Shown: positions 25,201-34,713, counted from the stretch's first letter. The stretch is 64,000 nucleotides of DNA from Myxococcota bacterium (GCA_025057315.1 JANWXW010000154.1:62001-126000), one strand, 5' to 3'. Translations and numbers: made by a program. Notes: a model not told the origin generated them from the sequence alone.

Positions 25201-25899
25201 GTGCGTCCGGTCGGCTTCTCAACCGGTGCGCTGGGCCGAGGTGACTTCCGCGGCGCGCTCCAACTGCTGTCTGCCCACGCTGTGCCGGCGCTGGAGCTGT
25301 CGGCGCTGCGGCGTCCCGAGCTGCCACCGCTGCTAGGGGCGCTTGCTGCCGGCGAGCTGGACCTGTCCCGCTACGCCCACGTCTCCCTGCATGCCCCCAG
25401 CTGCTACCCGCCCGCTGCGGAGGCGGCCATTGCCCACGCCGTGCTGGGTGCCGCGCCGCTGCCGGTGGTGCTGCACCCAGATGCGCTGGTCGATGCGGCC
25501 TGCTGGCAGCCGCTGGGCGATCGCCTGCTCATCGAGAACATGGACCTGCGCAAGCGCACCGGCCAGAGCGCGGCCCATCTGGCGGGGGTCTTCGCCCGCC
25601 TGCCCGCCGCTGGGTTCTGTCTGGACCTGGGCCATGCGCTCCAGGTGGACGCGACGCTGTCCGAGGCGCGGGAGATGCTCCGGCGCTTTGCCGACCGGCT
25701 GCGGCAAGTGCACCTGTCGTTGGTGGATGCCACCGGGGCCCATCGGCCGCTGCACAGCCCGGCGCTGCTTGCCTTCCGCACGATCGCCGGGCTCATCCCG
25801 GCCCAGGTGCCGGTGATCCTGGAGACGCCAGTGGCCGCAGAGGCCGTGGGGGAACAGCTGGCACGGGCCCTGGAAGCGCTGCCGGAGCAGGGACAGTGA
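25201..25899 (+). CDS. Xylose-isomerase-like TIM-barrel protein
   Basis: The 232-residue protein has an AP-endonuclease/xylose-isomerase-like TIM barrel. Candidate metal ligands appear in order: LLIENMDLRKRTG (Glu), FCLDLGHALQVD (Asp, His), LRQVHLSLVDATGAHRPLH (His), VILETPV (Glu), a layout seen in family members. The fold usually isomerises or epimerises sugars or cleaves AP sites; the substrate is not predicted. A GTG at 25201 follows the previous stop by two bases; TTG 25195 is in frame. It is cotranscribed with the nucleotidyltransferase gene and the small barrel gene, whose start overlaps its stop (GTGA). Confidence 0.75.
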   Translation: MRPVGFSTGALGRGDFRGALQLLSAHAVPALELSALRRPELPPLLGALAAGELDLSRYAHVSLHAPSCYPPAAEAAIAHAVLGAAPLPVVLHPDALVDAACWQPLGDRLLIENMDLRKRTGQSAAHLAGVFARLPAAGFCLDLGHALQVDATLSEAREMLRRFADRLRQVHLSLVDATGAHRPLHSPALLAFRTIAGLIPAQVPVILETPVAAEAVGEQLARALEALPEQGQ

Positions 25900-26402
25900 G
25901 CCGCCTGCTGCTAGGGGTGCTGCTGGGAGTGGTGCTGGGGACCTCGGCTGCGCAGGCCGAACAAGGCGAGTGGCAGCTGGGCGCCCAGCCGGCCTACGTC
26001 CTGGCCTACGCCGATGGGCAGGCGGCCTCGGGGGTGGGCGGCCTGGTGCACGCAGCGCACGCGCCAAGCGATTCGGTCAGGCTGCAGCTGCTGGGTGCCG
26101 TGGCGGCGCATCCGGGTGGATCGATGTCGTGGCTGGCCGCCGCGGGGGTGGCGTATGTGCTCGACGTGGTGCGCATCGTGCCCTTCTTCGAGTGCAACCT
26201 GGGACTGCTCGGCACCCTGCAGCCGACCGACCGTGTGCGCCTGGCGCTCGGCCTGGGCGTGGGCTTTGGCGGTGACTACCTCATCAGCCGGCGCCTGTCG
26301 GTGGGCCTGGCCGTGCGCTGGGCTGCGGCCCTGACCGACCTGCAGGGGCTGCCCTTGTACGTTGTGATCGGCCCGCGGCTCACCGCCCGCTTCGGGCTGT
26401 AG
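25896..26402 (+). CDS. Small outer-membrane-like beta-barrel protein
   Basis: This 168-residue protein has a signal peptide (hydrophobic residues 4-20, cleavage after AQA). The mature part alternates small/hydrophobic residues with charged and aromatic positions and ends ARFGL, as in small outer-membrane barrels. The GTG start at 25896 overlaps the upstream stop by four bases. Function is unknown; its position at the end of the permease-nucleotidyltransferase-TIM operon suggests a passive envelope partner. Confidence 0.7.
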   Translation: MSRLLLGVLLGVVLGTSAAQAEQGEWQLGAQPAYVLAYADGQAASGVGGLVHAAHAPSDSVRLQLLGAVAAHPGGSMSWLAAAGVAYVLDVVRIVPFFECNLGLLGTLQPTDRVRLALGLGVGFGGDYLISRRLSVGLAVRWAAALTDLQGLPLYVVIGPRLTARFGL

Positions 26403-26761
26403 GCACCGCGGAGCGGCCCGATCGGGTCCGGCCCCAGCCACCCGTGCTGGCACGCAGGGCTCTGCCCTCCGCAGCCCGGCCCGCGGCTCCAGATGGCGCG
26501 CAGCGGTCCGGACGCATCCCTTTTGCATCCTGCTGCACCCCTTGCGCCAACGCAGCGCACCCCTTTCATGAAGGGGTCCGAGCCCTTTGCGAAGGCCTTG
26601 CAGAGCACACGCCAAGGGAGATGCTACCTCGGTGTGCCGCATGTGGCCGACCTGCGCAAGGAGCCCGCATCATGCCGTGCACGGACCTTGGTCCTGCCTG
26701 CGCGTCTTGGAGCGCCCCCCGCGGTTTCGGCCTGCCGATCCCCGAGCCATCGGGTGGGGGG
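26403..26761. other. Intergenic stretch with a small hairpin
   Basis: No credible gene is seen in these 359 bases. The only structure is a hairpin ACCCCTT-TCATG-AAGGGGT at 26559-26577, without a following T-run. It lies between convergent genes and may end either transcript. Confidence 0.4.
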
Positions 26762-27427
26762 CTAGTTGAGCCGCGTGCCTGCGGGAGGGGGCGGCGTGCG
26801 CAGGGCCCACTCGCTGGCCTGGAGCAGGCGCAGGCCCAGATGGACGAGGCCATCCACCTCATGCACGCTGTCTGCCGGCGCTGCCAGCAGCATGCGGCCC
26901 GGCCGCAGCTCGACGCGGACAGCGCGTGCTCCCCGCAGCTCCGCACCCAGGGCGGCCAGCAGCTGCGGCGGCAGGTCCTGAAAGCTCTCGGCGCGGTAGC
27001 CAGGCGGCAGCCCCTCGGCTGGCACCGGCAGCAGGCCCAGGTCGTCGCGCCCCTCGTCGTCGGTCTCGGGCATCAGCCGCAGCGTCGGTAGCTCGGGCGG
27101 GCCGGCAAAGACCGCAAGCACGAACGGACGGCTTCGGTGGCGGTTGCCGCACAGACACGCTGCCAGGGTCAGGCTGACCACCAGGGGCGGGGCACGCAAC
27201 ACGCCGTCGACCAGTCGTTCGACCGCCACCACCGGGGGCAGCAGGCCCATCGGCTCCAGGGGAGCCAGCACGGACAGGGGCGGGGCGCGCTCACAGCGCA
27301 TGCCCTGCTGGGCGGCCCAGCGGTCGAGCACGGTCTGCCGCGCGCGCCGCCGCCGCTCCAGCAGAACCACGAGCGAGGCCGCGGCGCCACCCAGCAGCGC
27401 CAGCAGAAGGGGGTCGCGCAGCGGCAT
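26762..27427 (-). CDS. Hypothetical membrane-anchored protein
   Basis: The 221-residue product has one N-terminal membrane helix (about residues 6-22, LLLALLGGAAASLVVLL) followed by RRRRAR, giving a cytoplasmic C-terminus. The soluble domain (about 120 residues) has mixed alpha/beta sequence but no recognisable motif. ATG 27427 gives a normal anchor; TTG 27448 is also in frame. It is convergent with the barrel gene and 100 bases before (downstream of) sodC on the same strand. No family recognised. Confidence 0.6.
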   Translation of the reverse strand: MPLRDPLLLALLGGAAASLVVLLERRRRARQTVLDRWAAQQGMRCERAPPLSVLAPLEPMGLLPPVVAVERLVDGVLRAPPLVVSLTLAACLCGNRHRSRPFVLAVFAGPPELPTLRLMPETDDEGRDDLGLLPVPAEGLPPGYRAESFQDLPPQLLAALGAELRGARAVRVELRPGRMLLAAPADSVHEVDGLVHLGLRLLQASEWALRTPPPPAGTRLN

Positions 27428-27527
27428 CGCCCACTCACATGAGGCCAAAGACCCAACGTCCGCCCGGTCGGTTCCGCCCGCCCCCAGCCGCAGGCCTGGA
27501 AGCGGGGCAGAGCCGACCCTGCTGCAG

Positions 27528-28148
27528 CTACGTGGCCGAGATGACGCCGCAGCCGATGCGGCTGCCGGAATTGCCGGTGGGCTGGGTCGTCAGGTCGTCG
27601 GCCCGTTCGTGCACGATGATCGCGCGGCCGATGACCGACTGGGGTCCGGAGTCCAGGGTGATCTGGTCGGTCTCCAGCTCCAGCACGCCGGTGCCGTCGG
27701 CCTGCACGGTGATGTTGCCGAAGTCGCCAGCATGGCGCACCGTGGTGCCAGGGCCGCCATGGGGGGTGTTGCCCGGGTTAAAGTGCCCGCCTGCCTTGAG
27801 GAAGCCGGCGTCGGAGCAGTCGCCCTTTTCGTGGATGTGCACCCCGTGGGGCCCCGGCGGGGCCGTGCGGACCTCGATGCGCACATGGACCCGCCCGGCC
27901 TTCTCGACGAAGGTAGCGCGTCCGCTCAGGCCGGTCGAGCTGCGAATGTCAGCCGCAGCCGATCGGCCCGCTGCACTGGGCGGTGCCGGAGCGGGCCCGG
28001 GCGACGGAGCGGGACCTGGCTCACCGCCACTGGGGGCCCCGCCCGGCGGTGGCGAGGAGGCCGGATCTGGCCGGACCTCGTCTTTGGGGGGGCAACCAAA
28101 CAACAGTACCGCAAGGGCCAGCACGGCCCTGTTCCACCTGCAATCCAT
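27528..28148 (-). CDS. sodC: Cu/Zn superoxide dismutase, lipoprotein
   Basis: The 206-residue protein is a periplasmic lipoprotein (signal ends LLFGC, Cys near residue 19), with a Pro/Gly-rich linker (residues 25-65) and a SodC domain. Copper-binding HVHIHEKGD-type sequence (HGVHIHEKGDC), HFNPGNTPHGGPG with metal histidines, HAGDFGN, the late GNSGSRIGCGVI signature and the two disulfide cysteines (in HEKGDC and IGCGV) are present. SodC converts superoxide to H2O2 in the periplasm. AGGAGGAGC lies upstream of ATG 28148. It is divergent from the 28337 gene. Confidence 0.95.
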   Translation of the reverse strand: MDCRWNRAVLALAVLLFGCPPKDEVRPDPASSPPPGGAPSGGEPGPAPSPGPAPAPPSAAGRSAAADIRSSTGLSGRATFVEKAGRVHVRIEVRTAPPGPHGVHIHEKGDCSDAGFLKAGGHFNPGNTPHGGPGTTVRHAGDFGNITVQADGTGVLELETDQITLDSGPQSVIGRAIIVHERADDLTTQPTGNSGSRIGCGVISAT

Positions 28149-28336
28149 GCTTGCTCCTCCTACAACTTTTGTCCCAACGTTTGTCCCATGGTACACGGGC
28201 CCATGGTAGATGGGCAGGGCCCTGCAGGAGATAGATAATAGATGTGGGGTGAGCTACCCGCCTCTCCGGAGTCTGCCTTGACAGGCGCCAGCAAGGCGCG
28301 GTAACACGATGGCCCCGCGAGAGATTGACGGAAGCG

Positions 28337-28891
28337 ATGCATCCGATGCTGCCCTGCGTTCCGGCGCGCGCGCTGCTGGTGGGCGCTGCGCTGGTCCTGG
28401 CTGCCCCGGCGCGAGCCGAGGTGGTCACGCTCATCGACAACACCCAGGTGGCGGGCCGGCTGCTGCATTATTATGACGGGGTGCTGGTGGTGGAGACCTC
28501 CACCGGAGAGAAACTGGAGCTGCCGCGGGACAAGGTCAAGCAGATTACCTTCAAGCTGCCGCCCCCGCGGGCCGAGTTCTCGACGCCGGAGCGGGTCTTT
28601 GAGCGCTGGCGCACCGCCATGCAGAAGGGGGAGACGCACAAGGCCCTGGAGTGCTACGGCCTCATGTATCAGGGCATGATGCAGCAGCAGCTGCTACAAA
28701 ACCCCGAGGCCGTCAAGCAGGCGCAAAAAGACCTGGAGGGCGTTCGCTTCGAGTACAGGGGCACCACCTACCAGGGGCAGGGGGATGTGCGAGTGGCCAC
28801 CCTGAAGGTGCGACGGACCAAGGGCGACAACGTCCAGACCGATGATGTGCGGTTTGTGCAGGAGAACGGCGAGTGGAAGATGACACCCTAG
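28337..28891 (+). CDS. Small secreted hypothetical protein
   Basis: The 184-residue protein has a signal peptide (cleavage after APARA, about residue 28). A short N-terminal SH3-like module (VVTLIDNTQVAGRLLHYYDG, LELPRDKVKQITF) resembles those in membrane or secreted proteins that read a tail peptide. The C-terminal half (about residues 85-184) looks like a SnoaL/NTF2-type fold (FERWRTAMQKGETHKALECY and VRFVQENGEWKM). It lies just upstream of the giant repeat gene, whose ATG overlaps its end by 19 bases, so the two are translationally coupled. Function unknown. Confidence 0.7.
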   Translation: MHPMLPCVPARALLVGAALVLAAPARAEVVTLIDNTQVAGRLLHYYDGVLVVETSTGEKLELPRDKVKQITFKLPPPRAEFSTPERVFERWRTAMQKGETHKALECYGLMYQGMMQQQLLQNPEAVKQAQKDLEGVRFEYRGTTYQGQGDVRVATLKVRRTKGDNVQTDDVRFVQENGEWKMTP

Positions 28892-31800
28892 CGGTGTCCG
28901 GCGCTCCTGCTCGGCCCCTGCGCGCGGTGCTGGTGGTGCTGATGGTGACGGGCGCCGCCAGCGTGCGGCCGGCGTGGGCAGAGGGGCTGCCTCGGTTGCC
29001 CCTACGGGTCCCGGTGTCTCCCCTGCCCCTGCTGGCACAGGCCGAGCCAGCCCCACCCGAACAGAGCTCCCAAGACAGGCCAGCCCCCGGGGAGCCCCAG
29101 GCACAACCGACCGCACCGCCAGGGGATGCCTGCCGGGCCGATGGGGACTGCCCGCGGGGCACGCTGTGTTTTGAGGGGCACTGCCAGCGGCCGCAGCGGG
29201 GCGTCTCTGCGCTGTTTTACTTTCACCGGCCCGGTCCCAGCGGCCACCGCATCGTGGTGCCCTTTTACTTCAGCTTCTGGCAGCCGGGGGCGAGCACGCG
29301 CGTGCTGATGCCGTTTTTTGCCGACGCTCGCAACGAGGTACGCCGGAGCCGCGATCTGGTCCTGCCGCTTCTTTTCTACCAGTACCACCGGGAGCCCGGC
29401 GTCACCTCGCACCGCCTCTGGCCCTTGGTGTTCTATACGAGCTATGGCCCCCAGGGCCGTGCGCTGGGCATTCTGCCCTGGTTCTACAGCATGCGGCGCG
29501 GCGACCAGCGTCTGGCCGTGGTGCCGCCGCTGCTATCGTTCTACCATGCCAGCGGTGCCCAGAAGCTCCGCCAGCTCTTTCTGTTCGGCCTGGCTTACTG
29601 GCGCCAGCAGGGACAGAGCCAGACCGTCGTGGTGCCGCCGCTGCTGTCGTTTTTTCACCAGCGCGGTGAGAGCAGCGTGGGCCTGGCGATGCTGCTGGGC
29701 TGGGCGCGCAAGACCCCGGAACGGACCTTGGCCGGCGTGTTTCCCCTGGCCTGGCACGTCGGGCACCGGGAGGGCTACACGACGGTGGTCCTGCCCCTGG
29801 TGTGGGCCGGCGCCAACCACCGGCAAGGGCTGTGGTACCTGACGGCGCTGCCGCTGTTTCACTACCGCCGGGACGAGGACGGCCGGCGGCGGATGCTGCT
29901 CACCCCGCTGGGGGGCTATTACCGGGACGAGGGGACCGGCACGACGGCGAGCGCGTTGCTGGTGCCGCCGCTGGTGCACCGCGAGGACCCGGACCTGCGC
30001 CTGACGGTGCTGCCGCCGCTGGGGCTGTGGCTACGCAACAAGCGGACCGGGCAATCGACCGGCTTTACGGGGCCGCTGTTCTGGTCTGTGGACGACCAGG
30101 GCAGCACCGCCGGCGTCTTCCCGCTGTATGTGCGCTTTCACAACCGCCTTGCCCGCGCCACCACCGACGTGATCTTCCCGCTGGCCCTGGTGCATCGGGC
30201 GCCGGGGCGGGCCTTTGCGGCGCTGGGGCCGCTCTACTTCTGGCGGCGGCAGGGCGGGTCGGTGGGCTTTGGTCTGTTTCCCCTGCTGTGGGCCCGCGCC
30301 GGACGGCAGTCCTACGGCCTGCTGCCGCCCCTTGTGGCCTATGTGGCCGACGCCGATGCCGGCACGCGCCACCTGAGCGTGGGGCCGCTGTTCTGGCAGC
30401 AGCGCCAGCGCGGGCCGCAAGCCGGTTACGACGCCGGTGTGCTGCCGCTGCTATTCGTCGGACGCCGCGGCGAGGCCAGCTACCAGGCGCTGCTGCCGCT
30501 GTTCTGGCACAGCCGGACGGGCCAGCACGAGCGGTGGCTGCTGGGGCCCCTGTTTGTCGAGCGGCGCCTGCCGCGTCGGCCGAACGATCCAGAGGCAGGG
30601 GTGTCGGCGACGCTGTTCCCGCTGCTGTGGGTGCACCGCTCGGCCGCGCAGAGCCACGTCCTGGTGCCGCCGCTGCTGTGGCTTGGCCGGCAGGGACAGC
30701 AGGTGACCGCAGCGGTGCCGCCGCTGCTGCTCTTCATGCGGGGGGGGCCGGCGGGCCGGCTGGCGTTCGGCCCGGGGTTCTTCTACCGCAGCGGCCCCGA
30801 GGAGACGACGCTGCTGCTGGGTCCTTATGGCTATGTGCGGCGCCAGAGTCCGGCAGGTGCCTGGACGGCGCACGCGCTGTGGCCCATCGCCTTTTTCCAT
30901 CGCAGCCCCGGTCGCAGTGCGGATGTGCTCTTTCCGCTCTTTCTGCAGGCGCGGGAGGAGGGGGTGACCGTGCGATCCATCGGGCTCCTGTATTGGGGTG
31001 TATCCCGGCCGGGGCTGGTTGCCCACGCGCTGTTTCCGCTGCTGCTGCATGTGGGCGTGGAGCGGGGCAGCACCACGGTGGTGGCCACGGCCTTTTACCA
31101 CCGACGGCAGCAAGGGGACCGCAGGGCGTGGGGCCTGCTGCCGCTGTTTGCCTGGGGGCATGATGAGCGCACCACGGTGGTGGCCACGCCGCTGGGTTTC
31201 TTCTACCGCGACCGCAAGGAGGAGCGCATCCGCAGCGCCGCCCTTCTCTACTACGGAGACTACCGGCGCGGGCGTGCCGACTGGGGCCTGGTTCCGCTGG
31301 TGTTTGGCTGGCAGCGGGGCACAACCACCTCGTGGCTGGGGCCCTTTGTGTTCCACAGCCGGGATCCGGCCCAGGGACGCTGGCTGACCGTGCTCGGGCC
31401 GCTGTTTTTTGGCCGCAACGGAGCGGCCAGCTTCGGTGGGCTGGCGCCGCTGCTGTTTGCGCGCAATGGCGGCGACGGCTCCTACCGTTTCACGGCGTTT
31501 CCCCTGTTTCACTTTGATTATGTGGCGGGAAAGATGCCCACCTGGCGGTTGTTCACCCCGCTGTTTGGCTTCATCCGCACCCCGGTCGGCCTCCGCGCCT
31601 ACCTGCTGAGCGCCTACCTGCGGCGGGACGCCAGCGGGAGCACCGACGCGGTCCTGCCGTTCTTTTACCACCGCTTTGACCGCCCAACGGAGTCGCGCAC
31701 CCTGCTTGTGCTGCCACTGCTGTTCCGCGCCACGACGCCAGAGAGCACCTTTACGGCCATCACGCCGCTTCTGTGGCAGTATACCAGCCTGACGCGGCGG

Positions 31801-32610
31801 ACGGTGCTGTGGCTGCCCTTTCTGGCCGACGACCACCACCTGTTCCAGAAGCGGCTGACCGCGGCCGGGCCGCTGGTGCCGCTGTTCATCCGGCAGCGCG
31901 ACCACGCCGAGAACACGACCACCTGGATCTTTCCGCCGCTGCTGCTGTGGGTCAAGCAACACGCCGAGGGGCATGATGCGGCCTTGTTCCCCCTGTTCTG
32001 GCATTTCCGCAGCGCCGAGCGCACCACGACGGTGCTGTTCCCGCTGGGTGGCTATCTCCGCCGCCCTAGCTACCGGGCGGGCGCCCTGCTGCCGTTCTTT
32101 TTTTACTATCAGGATGAGGCCGCAGCTACCTGGGTGGTGCCTCCCCTGCTTGCCTACTACCGACGTGCTGCCGATGGCGGCCGGACCCTGACGGTACCGC
32201 CGCTGGTGTATCACCGCAGCGATCGGAACGAGACGAGCACGGTGGTGCTGCCCCTGCTCTGGTACAAGCGGCGCGGCGACTACCGCAGTGTCCTCACACC
32301 GCTGGGCGGCTACCGGCGCACCGAACGGGGCCATCACCTGCTGGTGCTCAACGTCTACGTGACCTGGGGCGCGGGCCCGTACCAGGGGGAGTGGGACGTT
32401 CACATCTGGCCCCTGCTGTCATTTGGGCGTCCGCGGCGCAACGACCTCCAGTGGAACGTGCTCGGCGGCCTGGTGGGTTACTCGCGCCTGGGCGCAGAGC
32501 GCATGCTGCGCCTGCTCTGGTTCATTCCGATCCCGCTGGCGCCCGCAGGCAGACGGAGCGCTTGGTACGGCGCCACCCTGCGCATGAGCGGCGCCCACGC
32601 CTGGTACTGA
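28873..32610 (+). CDS. Giant secreted protein of about fifty short aromatic beta repeats
   Basis: The 1245-residue protein begins inside the preceding gene (19-base overlap) and has a signal-like hydrophobic stretch (residues 18-38, after a short charged N-tail). A proline/glutamine-rich linker and a single Cys module (CRADGDCPRGTLCFEGHC) follow. From about residue 115 to the end it is one long array of roughly 20-25-residue units. Each has a core of the form V-x-P-L-L-(F/W)-x-x-x-(R/H), such as VVPPLLSFYHASG, ALLPLFWHSRTG, TTVLFPLGGYLRR and STVVLPLLWYKRRG, with Gly/charged turns between. The regular alternation points to a beta-solenoid or a very large beta-barrel in the envelope. I do not recognise a named family. 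Confidence 0.8.
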   Translation: MEDDTLAVSGAPARPLRAVLVVLMVTGAASVRPAWAEGLPRLPLRVPVSPLPLLAQAEPAPPEQSSQDRPAPGEPQAQPTAPPGDACRADGDCPRGTLCFEGHCQRPQRGVSALFYFHRPGPSGHRIVVPFYFSFWQPGASTRVLMPFFADARNEVRRSRDLVLPLLFYQYHREPGVTSHRLWPLVFYTSYGPQGRALGILPWFYSMRRGDQRLAVVPPLLSFYHASGAQKLRQLFLFGLAYWRQQGQSQTVVVPPLLSFFHQRGESSVGLAMLLGWARKTPERTLAGVFPLAWHVGHREGYTTVVLPLVWAGANHRQGLWYLTALPLFHYRRDEDGRRRMLLTPLGGYYRDEGTGTTASALLVPPLVHREDPDLRLTVLPPLGLWLRNKRTGQSTGFTGPLFWSVDDQGSTAGVFPLYVRFHNRLARATTDVIFPLALVHRAPGRAFAALGPLYFWRRQGGSVGFGLFPLLWARAGRQSYGLLPPLVAYVADADAGTRHLSVGPLFWQQRQRGPQAGYDAGVLPLLFVGRRGEASYQALLPLFWHSRTGQHERWLLGPLFVERRLPRRPNDPEAGVSATLFPLLWVHRSAAQSHVLVPPLLWLGRQGQQVTAAVPPLLLFMRGGPAGRLAFGPGFFYRSGPEETTLLLGPYGYVRRQSPAGAWTAHALWPIAFFHRSPGRSADVLFPLFLQAREEGVTVRSIGLLYWGVSRPGLVAHALFPLLLHVGVERGSTTVVATAFYHRRQQGDRRAWGLLPLFAWGHDERTTVVATPLGFFYRDRKEERIRSAALLYYGDYRRGRADWGLVPLVFGWQRGTTTSWLGPFVFHSRDPAQGRWLTVLGPLFFGRNGAASFGGLAPLLFARNGGDGSYRFTAFPLFHFDYVAGKMPTWRLFTPLFGFIRTPVGLRAYLLSAYLRRDASGSTDAVLPFFYHRFDRPTESRTLLVLPLLFRATTPESTFTAITPLLWQYTSLTRRTVLWLPFLADDHHLFQKRLTAAGPLVPLFIRQRDHAENTTTWIFPPLLLWVKQHAEGHDAALFPLFWHFRSAERTTTVLFPLGGYLRRPSYRAGALLPFFFYYQDEAAATWVVPPLLAYYRRAADGGRTLTVPPLVYHRSDRNETSTVVLPLLWYKRRGDYRSVLTPLGGYRRTERGHHLLVLNVYVTWGAGPYQGEWDVHIWPLLSFGRPRRNDLQWNVLGGLVGYSRLGAERMLRLLWFIPIPLAPAGRRSAWYGATLRMSGAHAWY

Positions 32611-33478
32611 ACCGCTCGCTCCCCTGGTCCGGGTAAAGGCGACTCCGGCGTGGCCGAGATGGCCCCCGACCCGCGTCCTGGAATCGATCAACCAGGCTGC
32701 CGCGGCCGCTCGGCCTGGCCCTTGGGCCGAGGTTCGCCCGCGGCCCCTACCGGCGCTACGCCATGTTCCATGGTTCGCACCCCGGAAGGTGCTTCTTTCC
32801 CAAAATTCAATTTTCATTATGCTCATGGGCGGAGTTGGTCCAAGGCCTCTCGCCTCGCCCGCGAGGGTGCCACGCGTCGAGCGGAGCAAACGAGCCCAGA
32901 GGAAAGCCGCGATGGCACGCATGTCAATCCCGCCCCAGACGATGAGCTGCGCGGCTTCCGCAACTGCCCCAACTGCCACGGGCTCTCGCTGCTGGGCACG
33001 GCCCGGGGGTACGGCTCGCCGGGACGGCGACATCGGCCTGCGGGTTGAGTTCCGCGTTCGAGGATGGCGCGTGGCCGACGCTGCGCAGCCGGGCTCCATG
33101 CAAACACAACAGGAGCTCTCCGCGCTGCTCGGAGGCTGGCGGGTCCAGCTGCGAACCCCGGCGGAGCCGTTGCGGCATGTCCGAAACGGGACAGGCAGGG
33201 GTGCAACATGTCGCCCGACGACGAGGTCGGCCTCCAGCACATGGCGACGCCGCGGGGGCCGCGCTGTGCCTGACAAGGGGTCGGATGCGTGCCCATCCGG
33301 CTCGCGATGCGTTTGTGGTCTTCGTCCTCCTTGTGGAGCGGGCCGAGGGACAACCTTTCGACGAGGCGGATGCGCGGTCGCTGTGGCTTGCGGCCCTTGG
33401 CGGGGGCACCGACGAGGGCTACGGCCGCCTCGTCCCGCAAGCGGTGGAGCAGACCAAAGTCAGCAAAAGGAGCCAACC
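32611..33478. other. 868-base stretch upstream of cas operon without a convincing gene
   Basis: Several short open frames exist on both strands, none with recognisable motifs or sensible composition over its length. A frame running from about 33288 into the cas7 start has a locally protein-like string (VERAEGQPFDEADARSLWLA), and another contains CPNCHGLSLLG near 32962; both are broken by stops. It could be decayed coding sequence. An AT-rich patch at about 32790-32825 is the likeliest promoter site for the cas operon. Confidence 0.4.
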
Positions 33479-34711
33479 ATGTCCACAGCCACTGAACTGA
33501 CGCTTGGCGTCCTGCGGGACGCCGTCCGGACGGCAGTTGCTTTTCGCTGCCGCCGACGCCTTCAGCCCGCCGGCGGGGAAGGCGACAAGGTGTTCCCGCC
33601 GACCTTTGCTGGGGCCGTCTATGCGATCGAAAAGCGGCATGTGCCCGGCCGCCCAGCCCCGGTGCCGTGCGTTCTGCTGGACAGCGTGCAGAGCCAGGCG
33701 AACCGAATGGAACAGGCGCTCCAGGAGGCCATCGATGCGGGCAAGATCGTTCTGCCGCATGTGGTGGTCGACTTTTCCGAATACGATCCGAGCGACACCG
33801 GCACGGTGGAGAAGGAAAAGCTGATAAACTCCGTCGGTAAAATCACAAGCCTACAGGTCCCTCACCGGCTGGCCGACGCGATCTTGCGCGACAGTGAGCT
33901 GAACGGAACCCCGTTCCGTGACTCCGACAAAGGAAAGGCGCTCAACCGCGTGAGCCTCATGAACGCCACGCCGCTGTTCGAGCTCGGTCCGACCGCGCTG
34001 CTGTTTGGTATGTGGGACTCGACGGGCCCCAAGGGGGGCCTGGGGCCGAAATTCGAGCGGGCGATCGTCTCAGAGGTCGTGGGCATCGACGCAGAGTGGC
34101 AGGACGACTACCGTGCACGCGGCGTTCGGCGCGACCCGCTCGAGGTGCGTTCCGCAGTAAAGGTCATCAAAAGCAACACCTCCTGGCGCCTGGCCGACGA
34201 GAAGGACAAAAAAGGCGCGATCGAGCCTTCCAAGATCAACCATTCGAGCGTTCCATTTGAGTCCAAGAACTCCGGTGTGACCATCCAGTACGCCGAGCAA
34301 ACCACGACGCTGTCGCTGATTGTGCTGCGGCGGCTTCGCTTCCCGGTAAACGGCATTACCGATGAAAACCGGGATGTCGCTGCGCGCACGGTTCTGGCGG
34401 CGCTCGGTCTGACAGCTGCCACCCTTGCGTTTGAGTCAGGGATGGGGCTGCGATCGCGATGCTTGCTTTGGCCCGAGGGTCCAATGACCTGGGAACTGCT
34501 CGACAAGCCGGGCCAGCCGCCTCGGCTGTTTGCCTCATCCAGCGAGCAGATGATCGCGATGTTCAAGCAAGCGATTGACGTCGCCAAAGAGATGAAGCTG
34601 CCTTGGCCCGAGGAGCCCGTGACGCTGAAGCCGTCCAAGAATCTGGTCGAACTCGTGCGCCTCAGTCAGATGGAAGCGACCCGAGAAGAGGCCGATACGA
34701 GCAGAGGGTGA
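33479..34711 (+). CDS. csb1: Cas7 backbone subunit, type I-G (Csb1/GSU0053 family)
   Basis: The 410-residue protein is a type I-G (formerly I-U) Cas7. Family-typical text includes SVQSQANRMEQALQEAI, PHVVVDFSEYD, the domain-defining GPTALLFGMWDSTGPKGGLG and KFERAIVSEVVGIDA. Cas7 forms the filament that binds crRNA in the Cascade complex. AGGAG at 33468-33472 is 6 bases from ATG 33479, choosing this start; an open frame extends upstream without features. It is first of four genes closely packed in one direction: csb2 begins 3 bases after its stop. Confidence 0.92.
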   Translation: MSTATELTLGVLRDAVRTAVAFRCRRRLQPAGGEGDKVFPPTFAGAVYAIEKRHVPGRPAPVPCVLLDSVQSQANRMEQALQEAIDAGKIVLPHVVVDFSEYDPSDTGTVEKEKLINSVGKITSLQVPHRLADAILRDSELNGTPFRDSDKGKALNRVSLMNATPLFELGPTALLFGMWDSTGPKGGLGPKFERAIVSEVVGIDAEWQDDYRARGVRRDPLEVRSAVKVIKSNTSWRLADEKDKKGAIEPSKINHSSVPFESKNSGVTIQYAEQTTTLSLIVLRRLRFPVNGITDENRDVAARTVLAALGLTAATLAFESGMGLRSRCLLWPEGPMTWELLDKPGQPPRLFASSSEQMIAMFKQAIDVAKEMKLPWPEEPVTLKPSKNLVELVRLSQMEATREEADTSRG

Positions 34712-34713
34712 AG

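Noticed and set aside
30451..32403. A long open frame on the minus strand opposite the giant repeat gene
   Set aside because: It is antisense to a gene with clear signal peptide and repeats; its composition (Gln/Arg/His-rich) is the mirror of the coding strand and no motif is visible.
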